Positions 1 to 5,328 of a stretch of DNA of 7,595 nucleotides are shown piece by piece. The stretch spans positions 1 to 7,595 of the forward strand of contig CAZDNW010000046.1 of assembly GCA_964506905.1 (NCBI GenBank). The letters run 5' to 3'. This DNA is from JALWZX01 sp964506905. GTDB lineage: Bacteria > Patescibacteriota > WWE3 > 2-01-FULL-39-13. Made by a program: the position numbers and the translations under genes. Positions within the stretch are counted from its first letter, which is position 1; the number at the start of each line of letters is the position of its first letter. The notes under the pieces are model-generated. The model was not told where the DNA came from. It searched no databases and was given only the letters and a program-made list of their open reading frames with translations.

Positions 1-455
1 TCAATAAATATATCAACTGGATTTTCTCGTATAAACTCCGCTTTTGTTTGAAAAACATTATCTCCCGAAAGCTCCTCTTCACAACTTACTATATGATGTA
101 CATCAGAAAACATATTTATTCCTTCTTCTAAATTTCTGTTTATCCAATTCACAGTTACATCTTTAAAACAATCTGGGCGAGATGTAACTATAATTAACTC
201 ATGTCCATTTAATTTTAATTCTATCAATGCTTCTTTAACCCCTTCTATGTGATTAGCATCTTTAATATCATCACTTTTAAAAAATTCCATTACCCTATCA
301 ATAGCAGTTTGCGTATCAATACCAATTACATTTGAAAAATAATAATCAGTTAAATCACTGTATTTTAAGCTGGTACCATAGTTTTTATTATGAAACTTTA
401 AAAATGCACCAGCAAAATCTATGATTACATCATCAAAATCAATTCCAATTCGCAT
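1..455 (-). CDS. HAD-superfamily phosphatase, 5'(3')-deoxyribonucleotidase-like (3'-truncated by the window edge)
   Basis: The frame is open from ATG at 455 to the left edge: 151 complete codons and no stop, so the C-terminus is missing. The N-terminus MRIGIDFDDVI is HAD motif I; D6 would be the nucleophile and D8 the general acid/base. The segment ELIIVTSRP (about residues 86-94) is a hydrophobic strand ending in the motif II Thr/Ser (T91). K138 in QTKAEF fits motif III, and DIFI at the edge leads into the expected motif IV acidic pair. The cap-like insertion between motifs I and II and the overall layout resemble the NT5C/YqfW group, usually about 180-200 residues, which dephosphorylates nucleoside monophosphates in the cytosol. 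HAD membership is clear; the substrate is inferred and could be another small phosphate ester. The gene is divergent from ligA. There is no Shine-Dalgarno; a TATAGT box ends 6 nt before the ATG, suggesting a leaderless mRNA. Confidence 0.8.
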   Translation of the reverse strand, partial: MRIGIDFDDVIIDFAGAFLKFHNKNYGTSLKYSDLTDYYFSNVIGIDTQTAIDRVMEFFKSDDIKDANHIEGVKEALIELKLNGHELIIVTSRPDCFKDVTVNWINRNLEEGINMFSDVHHIVSCEEELSGDNVFQTKAEFIRENPVDIFI

Positions 456-461
456 ATTCAA

Positions 462-490
462 ACTATAGTCAATATACACAAACAAATCAA
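462..490 (-). promoter_or_regulatory. Predicted promoter of the HAD phosphatase gene
   Basis: On the minus strand, TTGATT (485-490) and TATAGT (462-467) are separated by 17 bp, a sigma70-like arrangement. The -10 box ends 6 nt before the ATG at 455, which places the transcription start at or next to the start codon. It overlaps the oppositely directed ligA promoter. Confidence 0.55.
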
Positions 491-501
491 ATATGTATAA
501 T
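473..501 (+). promoter_or_regulatory. Predicted promoter of ligA
   Basis: A perfect TATAAT (496-501) has a weak -35 candidate TATACA (473-478, four of six consensus positions) at 17-bp spacing. It ends 6 nt before ATG 508. The upstream in-frame ATG at 493 sits directly before this box, so a transcript from this promoter would not contain it. This supports 508 as the start codon and a leaderless ligA mRNA. Confidence 0.55.
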
Positions 502-507
502 CAAACT

Positions 508-2364
508 ATGTCTAATCTACAAACTTACTTGAAATTGTCACTAAGCGATATAAAAAAACAGCCGAAAGACAAACAAATTGAGATATTAGAAGAATTAGTT
601 CACTACCACAACCGCCGTTATTTTATTGATAATGATCCAATTATTTCTGATGAGGAATTCGACCAACTAACAGAAGAGTTAAGAAAATTAAAACCCGACT
701 CACCTGTTTTATATGAAATTGTTGGGGAAATCGGAGAAGTTCAACATCCCGAGCCAATGCTTTCTATTGATAAAAGATATTCTTATTCAGACATTAAAAA
801 ATGGGTGGAAAGTATTGATACAGATGATTTTATTGTTGAACCTAAATACGATGGAATGGCTGCAAGATATCAAAATGGCATACTAGCAACACGCGGTAAT
901 GGAATCTATGGAGAAAATATATCCGGCAGACTTCCCTATCTAAAAATTATTGGCAAATTACCTAAAAATCCAAATATTTCTGTTCGTGGTGAAATAATCA
1001 TACCTAATTCATATTTTCAAAAGCATTTGGCTAACGAATATAAAAACCCAAGAAATGCAGTTGTGGGAATTATTAAGGCGAAACAAATCAAACCAGCAGG
1101 TATTAAAGCATTACAAGATGGCGGAGTTCATTTTGTTATCTATGACGAAGCTAAATCGTTAAAAGTAAAAAAGAAAGATATATTAGATGAAGAAAAATGG
1201 GAACAAATTCTTGAATCTGTTTTAAGTGTTGATTACCCACTTGATGGTGTTGTAATAAAAGTTGCTGATAAAAAATTAAGAGAAAAAATGGGTGCGACCG
1301 AGCATCATGAAAGATGGCAAATTGCTTATAAATTACCAGCCGAAAAGAAAATAACAACAGTTGTTGATATAAAAGACCAGGTCGGTCGCACCGGAAGAAT
1401 AACAGGCGTTGCTGTAATTGAACCTGTTGAATTAAGTGGCGCGACAGTAACTAATGTCACACTACACAACTACGATTTTGTTGAAAAATCTGGTATAGAC
1501 ATTGGTTGCAAAGTAGAAGTCTGTCGCGCCGGCGAAGTAATTCCCTTTATTACAAAGGTTTTCAAAAAACCCAAAAATGAACCTAGAATATACACTCCAC
1601 CAACTCACTGCCCTATTTGTAATACAAAAGTAGTTAAAAATGGTAAATATTTAGAGTGTCCAAATAAAAACTGCCCAGCTAGAAAATCGCAAGAATTTGA
1701 ATACTTTTTCAAATCTTTAGGCGTAGAAGAATTAGGATTAAAAACTATAGAAAAATTTATCAATGAATTCCACATACAAAAAGTTACAGATTTTTATGAC
1801 TTAAAACCCGAACAAATCGCACAACTAGAAGGTTTTGGCGAAAAAAGTGCACAAAAAATAGTACAAAACATTCAAAATACACTTAATTCAACAATAACAG
1901 AACCGCAACTGTTGCAAGCCTTGGGAATTAAAGAGATTGGGCCTGCAACTAGCAAAATTTTGGTTAAAAAAATTGGCTTTGATAGACTTCCTAATGCAAC
2001 AGAAGAAGAGATAATCGAAAATGTTGAAGGCATGGGGCCTAAAAAAGCACGCTATTTACTAGATGAGATAAAAGATAAATGGGAAATCATAGAAGACCTA
2101 AAAAAACGAGGTTTGAAATTTAAAAAAGAAGAAACTACAAATAAATTGGCGGGATTAAAGTTTGCAATTACAGGCAAAAAGGGCAAATACTCTAGAGCAG
2201 AATTGATAAAATTAATTGAACAAAACGGCGGAGAATATAAATCAGCGGTAACTAAGGATTTAGATTACTTAATCACAGGACCAGACGCAGGAAGCAAACT
2301 ACAAAAAGCAAAAGAACTAGGTGTAAAGGTCATTGATGAAAACGAGTTTTTGAAAATGATATAA
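508..2364 (+). CDS. ligA: NAD+-dependent DNA ligase (LigA), divergent and somewhat short
   Basis: LigA seals 3'-OH/5'-phosphate nicks in duplex DNA during replication and repair, using NAD+ to adenylate its active-site lysine. From ATG 508 the protein has 618 residues, against about 670 in typical LigA. In order: the NMN-binding domain Ia (YHNRRYF...SDEEFDQL, about 33-54); the adenylation domain with KYDG (113-116, K113 nucleophile), TRGNG (128-132, usually TRGDG), RGE (160-162), NPRN (180-183), DGVVIK (246-251) and AYK (273-275); an OB fold starting at QVGRTG (about 291-296); a Cys4 zinc finger (C368, C371, C384, C389); helix-hairpin-helix repeats (about 435-540); and a BRCT domain (about 546-618). 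All key catalytic residues are present, so it should be active. The NPRN to DGVVIK stretch is shorter than in E. coli. An in-frame ATG at 493 would add five residues, but it lies upstream of the -10 box. The gene ends 14 bp from the convergent tail repeat. Confidence 0.96.
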   Translation: MSNLQTYLKLSLSDIKKQPKDKQIEILEELVHYHNRRYFIDNDPIISDEEFDQLTEELRKLKPDSPVLYEIVGEIGEVQHPEPMLSIDKRYSYSDIKKWVESIDTDDFIVEPKYDGMAARYQNGILATRGNGIYGENISGRLPYLKIIGKLPKNPNISVRGEIIIPNSYFQKHLANEYKNPRNAVVGIIKAKQIKPAGIKALQDGGVHFVIYDEAKSLKVKKKDILDEEKWEQILESVLSVDYPLDGVVIKVADKKLREKMGATEHHERWQIAYKLPAEKKITTVVDIKDQVGRTGRITGVAVIEPVELSGATVTNVTLHNYDFVEKSGIDIGCKVEVCRAGEVIPFITKVFKKPKNEPRIYTPPTHCPICNTKVVKNGKYLECPNKNCPARKSQEFEYFFKSLGVEELGLKTIEKFINEFHIQKVTDFYDLKPEQIAQLEGFGEKSAQKIVQNIQNTLNSTITEPQLLQALGIKEIGPATSKILVKKIGFDRLPNATEEEIIENVEGMGPKKARYLLDEIKDKWEIIEDLKKRGLKFKKEETTNKLAGLKFAITGKKGKYSRAELIKLIEQNGGEYKSAVTKDLDYLITGPDAGSKLQKAKELGVKVIDENEFLKMI

Positions 2365-2379
2365 AGGCATTGGCTTTAT
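2361..2379. terminator. Possible weak bidirectional hairpin between convergent genes
   Basis: ATAAAG (2361-2366) and CTTTAT (2374-2379) form a perfect 6-bp inverted repeat around a 7-nt loop. It spans the ligA stop codon and touches the stop of the convergent tail copy. The stem is AT-rich and no strong U-tract follows on either strand, so terminator function is doubtful. Confidence 0.25.
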
Positions 2380-2520
2380 TACTTTCTTCTAAAAAATCTA
2401 GGGCGACCTCTTCTTTTCTTCTTTTTCTTATCATTATCATCTTGTTTTGTTTCAACATTAGGAGGAGTAACAGTAGTTATCGTATCAGCAAGAGATGTAA
2501 CTTCTGCCTTTTCATCTTTT
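2379..2520 (-). pseudogene. Orphan copy of the AT-hook tail (46 codons plus TAA), out of frame behind the 458-aa gene
   Basis: In the frame of the 275-aa gene this stretch encodes KDEKAEVTSLAD... through the lysine run and RRGRPRFFRRK to a TAA stop. Compared with the other copy it has one Ser-to-Ala change and two silent changes. Upstream in this frame a stop occurs after about nine further codons with no Met or obvious start, so it cannot be translated alone. The upstream 458-codon frame enters it one base out of register and stops at TGA (2512-2514). Removing one A from the A5 run at 2517-2521 would make a continuous fusion. It may be a gene fragment, or the true C-terminus of the upstream protein reached by slippage or hidden by a sequence error. 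Confidence 0.7.
2380..2520 (-). repeat. 141-bp direct repeat, ligA-proximal copy
   Basis: This copy matches 4086-4226 base for base in the same orientation, offset 1706 bp, with three mismatches (2403/4109, 2406/4112, 2507/4213). The match begins inside the stop codon (TAA here, TAG in the other copy) and ends where the codons equivalent to K230 of the 275-aa gene begin. Outside these limits I see no similarity. It overlaps the last 9 bases of the 458-aa gene. Confidence 0.97.
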
Positions 2521-3888
2521 TCTAGCTTTGATTTGCTCTTCCTTTACATTTATCAAAGCCCTCAAATTATTGTACGCTCTCCTAATGAAAATTCTATCTG
2601 ATTCGTCTAATCCATTAACTACCGAATCGACAGAGTCTATATATTTATCTATGTCAAAACCAGGTTGGCGAAGCATACATTCAATCATCGCTGTCTGATG
2701 TATAGGAACAGAATATTTTAATGCTTGCGGGAGCTTGTCTTTATCTGCTGAATACTTAGTAGCAAACAACACATATTCTTGCGTTTCGTATAAAACTTTT
2801 TTTTCTGAGGCTCCGTTACTTACTCCTTCTTGCTCAGGAGGCAAAATTGTTGATACAGATAAACCGTGATTATCAGTTGTTACTGTAGTAACATACCCGT
2901 GCACAACTTTGTCAATAAACCTACTTATTACCACATGCTTATATTCTTCCTTAAGCTTCGACACTTCCATTGAATAATTAGCAAGATGACCTCTTACTAT
3001 GTTTTCTATTACTAAAATTTCGCATTCATCACATACAAGCCCTCGGCTTTCCCATTTCTTTAATTCTTCCTGCAGTAAATTAATAAATGACGGAGTTTTT
3101 ATTTCAGTTGTATTAACATTTTCCCTAGCTTCGACATCCTCCCCGGTCTCTTTATCCGGATCACCACCTAACATAGCTTTTAAGCCCTTTGTGATAGTTT
3201 CTAAAATATCAAGCCTATCCGCCTCAGATAATTCATCATTATTAAACTTTTTGTCGTCTTTTATTCCCATTTCATATAAAACCCTTCCGTTTGAGTTATT
3301 AAGCAAACTGCTATAGTTAATTGGGATTAGGTTATTCGCCAATTCATCTGCGATTTTAGTACTGTAATCACCTCCCCACAATACAGTTTTTAAAACTTTA
3401 CGCCAATTTTCGATGTTATTACTTTCATCACTTTGTTCTCTTTGTTCTTCTCGCTCCTCTTCTTGTTTTTCTTTAACCTTTTCCGCCAATAAGTTACTAT
3501 ATCTTACTAAGATATCATATAATCCATTGATTGGGCTCTGTTCACCTGGTTCAGTTTTTATAACTCTTGAAACAAGTCTATTCAATCTTGGCATTATTCT
3601 GTTCTCCATTTCAGCTGTAGGATTCTCAATTTCACCATCTACGGGCGTCTCATTACTAGACAACTCACCTTCAACCGCTCCTATTACCAAGTGTCTAACC
3701 CCCCTATTGAAATCTTCTATTGTATCAACAAGATTTTCTAAAAATTTCTCTCTCGCATCCTCCAATCCTTTCATAATTTGCTCTTCGCCACGAAGAGGTT
3801 TATATAATTCGTATGGGGTCGGGTATGTACCTACTAATTCAGCAGTAGGGTCAGTAGGGTCAGTAGAGTCAGCAAGGTTAATAGACAT
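2512..3888 (-). CDS. Hypothetical soluble acidic protein, 458 aa, possibly frameshifted at its C-terminus
   Basis: I do not recognise this family. No signal peptide or membrane segment is visible. The N-terminus has a low-complexity STDPTDPT stretch (residues 8-15). A very charged, Glu-rich, probably coiled-coil segment lies at about 130-157. A linker rich in Asp, Glu and Gly follows at about 241-260. A CDEC pair (C286, C289) precedes a predicted alpha/beta region of about 290-400 containing VVHGYVTTVTTDN and VLYETQEYVLFATKYS. The end is helical and charged and closes with KARKR. Two cysteines alone are not enough for a zinc site. The protein is probably cytoplasmic. The stop TGA lies inside the 141-bp repeat, 9 bases in. 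A one-base deletion in the preceding A run would extend the protein by the AT-hook tail of the upstream 275-aa protein. The gene has its own promoter-like sequence after a 196-bp spacer and no Shine-Dalgarno. Confidence 0.8.
   Translation of the reverse strand: MSINLADSTDPTDPTAELVGTYPTPYELYKPLRGEEQIMKGLEDAREKFLENLVDTIEDFNRGVRHLVIGAVEGELSSNETPVDGEIENPTAEMENRIMPRLNRLVSRVIKTEPGEQSPINGLYDILVRYSNLLAEKVKEKQEEEREEQREQSDESNNIENWRKVLKTVLWGGDYSTKIADELANNLIPINYSSLLNNSNGRVLYEMGIKDDKKFNNDELSEADRLDILETITKGLKAMLGGDPDKETGEDVEARENVNTTEIKTPSFINLLQEELKKWESRGLVCDECEILVIENIVRGHLANYSMEVSKLKEEYKHVVISRFIDKVVHGYVTTVTTDNHGLSVSTILPPEQEGVSNGASEKKVLYETQEYVLFATKYSADKDKLPQALKYSVPIHQTAMIECMLRQPGFDIDKYIDSVDSVVNGLDESDRIFIRRAYNNLRALINVKEEQIKARKR
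3842..3877 (-). repeat. Four imperfect 9-bp tandem units at the 5' end of the 458-aa gene
   Basis: Plus-strand units are gcagtaggg, tcagtaggg, tcagtagag and tcagcaagg. Because 9 bp equals three codons, copy-number change would keep the frame and alter only the S/P-T-D low-complexity N-terminus (residues 5-16). Confidence 0.7.
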
Positions 3889-3895
3889 TACTATA

Positions 3896-3924
3896 ATTAT
3901 AATGGATTACTTCAACACCTACAA
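3896..3924 (-). promoter_or_regulatory. Predicted promoter of the 458-aa gene
   Basis: On the minus strand, a perfect TATAAT (3896-3901) ends 7 nt before ATG 3888, with a weak -35 candidate TTGTAG (3919-3924) at 17-bp spacing. No Shine-Dalgarno lies between it and the ATG, so the transcript is predicted to be leaderless. The rest of the spacer up to 4084 is AT-rich with no gene I can support. Confidence 0.5.
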
Positions 3925-4084
3925 GTTAGAATTAATATCCCTAAAGTTTATCCTGCTTTTATCAACATTTCTGTAATATTACTTTGCCATTTTAATGTTT
4001 TTAGGGAATTACAAACCAAATTTCTATCACAGCCATTCAGTAGATTAAATCAAACAAATAATTACTAACTACAATAATTATACA

Positions 4085-4912
4085 CTACTTTCTTCTAAAA
4101 AATCTAGGACGGCCTCTTCTTTTCTTCTTTTTCTTATCATTATCATCTTGTTTTGTTTCAACATTAGGAGGAGTAACAGTAGTTATCGTATCAGCAAGAG
4201 ATGTAACTTCTGACTTTTCATCTTTTGGATTATCTTTTGAATCACCATTTTCTTTTGTCCAATCGCCTACTGAATAATCATTATCTGACGCACCTGATTC
4301 CTTCTTTTCATTTGTTGTGGGTTTTTGTTCACTAGATTCACCAACCGTTGTATTATCACCTACCCCATTAACAGCCTGTGTGTGTTTTGTTGATCTATTT
4401 GCGAACACATTAGCAACACTTCCAACCGCACCGGCCACCGCACCTACTGTTTGAACAGTTGCCGTTACCGTAGGGTTAGAACCGAATCCTTGCGTATTAT
4501 TTACTGAATAATTTTGTTGTGGTTGCGGTGCCTGTACATTCTGATTTGCTTGATTATCACCCCCACCCTTTACATCAACAGGAATATCGTTTGACTTCCC
4601 CGAAGGTTTAATAATTCTTGATGCACCCATCACTGTTTTTGTCATATCCTTTAATGATGTCGCACCTTTCATCATGCTATTTATTGCATTTGTAGTGGTT
4701 GCAAGAGCCGCAAGTGGAGCTTGCATTGCAGTTGCCTTATCAATACCATCTTTTACAGAAACATTTATATCATCAATCACTTTTTCTGCTTTATTTACAG
4801 TTCGTTTCGTATCACGAAGAAGCATTATTATATAAACACCTACAACAATCAGCTGTATAGTAATAATTGCGATTACTATTACCAAAATTGTTTCAAGATC
4901 AAGTGTTATCAT
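4085..4912 (-). CDS. Single-span membrane protein with a basic AT-hook-like C-terminal tail (DUF948-like N-terminus), 275 aa
   Basis: Residues 9-32 form one strong transmembrane helix, followed by LRDTKRTVNKAEKVIDDIN and an amphipathic helical stretch to about residue 100. This layout resembles DUF948-type proteins; the resemblance is by eye. Arg and Lys just after the helix suggest that the C-terminal part faces the cytoplasm. The middle (about 105-225) is low complexity, rich in Asn, Gln, Gly and Thr, with an Ala/Gly/Val patch at 150-171. The end has five lysines (260-264), then RRGRPR (265-270) and FFRRK; RGRP is the core of the AT-hook minor-groove DNA-binding motif. A membrane-to-DNA tether is therefore plausible but unproven; the tail could also bind RNA or acidic phospholipids. 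The last 46 codons are duplicated downstream at 2379-2520. The start lies 24 bp after the Cys-rich gene's stop, with a -10 box 6 nt before the ATG. Confidence 0.85.
   Translation of the reverse strand: MITLDLETILVIVIAIITIQLIVVGVYIIMLLRDTKRTVNKAEKVIDDINVSVKDGIDKATAMQAPLAALATTTNAINSMMKGATSLKDMTKTVMGASRIIKPSGKSNDIPVDVKGGGDNQANQNVQAPQPQQNYSVNNTQGFGSNPTVTATVQTVGAVAGAVGSVANVFANRSTKHTQAVNGVGDNTTVGESSEQKPTTNEKKESGASDNDYSVGDWTKENGDSKDNPKDEKSEVTSLADTITTVTPPNVETKQDDNDKKKKKRRGRPRFFRRK
4086..4226 (-). repeat. 141-bp direct repeat, copy inside the 275-aa gene
   Basis: This is the in-frame copy, encoding residues 230-275. Differences from the other copy at 4109 and 4112 are third-codon-position, silent (Arg and Gly); the one at 4213 is first-position (Ser here, Ala in the other copy). 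Confidence 0.97.
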
Positions 4913-4918
4913 AATTTA

Positions 4919-4949
4919 CTTATAACCTATCAGGCACTAATCATCACAA
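4919..4949 (-). promoter_or_regulatory. Possible promoter of the 275-aa gene
   Basis: On the minus strand, TATAAG (4919-4924) ends 6 nt before ATG 4912. A -35 candidate TTGTGA (4944-4949) is at 19 bp, which is long, so the -35 is uncertain. It overlaps the stop codon of the Cys-rich gene, so read-through from that gene is also possible. No Shine-Dalgarno is visible. Confidence 0.4.
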
Positions 4950-5248
4950 ATAGTACCGTCAAGATTACATTCTGAATAAGTAGTTTCTTCGCACGATGCC
5001 TTATAAGCCACCCGTGCCTTACCAGTTGGACACGGTTTACATTCTCGCCATGTTTCACCTATACATCTACCGTCATCACACAATTTTGAATCAGGACAAA
5101 AAAATTTACTTGATATAGATGAACTACCTGCCATTGTTCTTATATCTTGATTTTCTCTAACCTCGTCTAACACAATAAATAACCCTAGTGCAAGAAAAAT
5201 CGTTAAAAATAGTGTTAAAAAAAGATTGCCCGTCTTATTTGATTTCAT
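4937..5248 (-). CDS. Small membrane-anchored, cysteine-rich extracytoplasmic protein, 103 aa
   Basis: A short basic N-terminus (MKSNKTGN) is followed by a hydrophobic helix at about 9-27, then ENQDIRTMAG and a Ser-rich linker. The rest (51-103) holds eight cysteines (51, 57, 62, 70, 73, 86, 94, 101), an even number that fits four disulfides in an exported domain. The helix lacks a clear lipobox and reads as a signal anchor, so the Cys domain should lie outside the cell. I know of no named family for it. The spacing resembles small disulfide-rich repeats in surface proteins, and the QDIR..A juxtamembrane pattern is one I recall from Microgenomates exported proteins (memory, not a search). The function is unknown; binding at the cell surface is only a guess. 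It starts 80 bp downstream of ftsK and has its own good promoter match. Confidence 0.82.
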   Translation of the reverse strand: MKSNKTGNLFLTLFLTIFLALGLFIVLDEVRENQDIRTMAGSSSISSKFFCPDSKLCDDGRCIGETWRECKPCPTGKARVAYKASCEETTYSECNLDGTICDD

Positions 5249-5254
5249 AGTTTT

Positions 5255-5282
5255 ATATTAACTATTTGTTATGGGAAGTCAA
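5255..5282 (-). promoter_or_regulatory. Predicted promoter of the Cys-rich gene
   Basis: On the minus strand, TTGACT (5277-5282, five of six consensus bases) and TAATAT (5255-5260) are separated by 16 bp. The -10 ends 6 nt before ATG 5248. This is the best -35 in the window. An overlapping TATAAA (5252-5257) would sit only 3 nt from the ATG with 19-bp spacing and is less likely. Confidence 0.6.
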
Positions 5283-5328
5283 TCAAAAATACCAACCCAA
5301 AATCTATTCTGATTCTACTCAACCACAT

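Noticed and set aside
1151..1357. Minus-strand open frame inside ligA
   Set aside because: It lies opposite the LigA adenylation domain, whose motifs are clearly coding, and shows no features of its own.
2512..2514. TGA as a sense codon (Gly or Trp recoding, known in some CPR bacteria) letting the 458-aa frame continue
   Set aside because: Reading through TGA stays out of the tail frame and soon stops. No in-frame TGA interrupts ligA, ftsK or the other genes, and their Gly and Trp positions use GGN and TGG. TGA is therefore a stop here.
3939..4006. TAATATTAC (3974-3982), the geminivirus-type origin nonamer, between inverted arms CCCTAAA and TTTAGGG
   Set aside because: The arms are only 7 bp and 54 bp apart, the nonamer is not in a tight loop, there is no Rep gene, and such strings are expected in AT-rich DNA.
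4057..4080. Repeated AATAATTA (4057-4064, 4073-4080) as a terminator hairpin for the 275-aa gene
   Set aside because: The stem would be six A/T pairs only, with no G/C and no following U-tract; it is ordinary in this composition.
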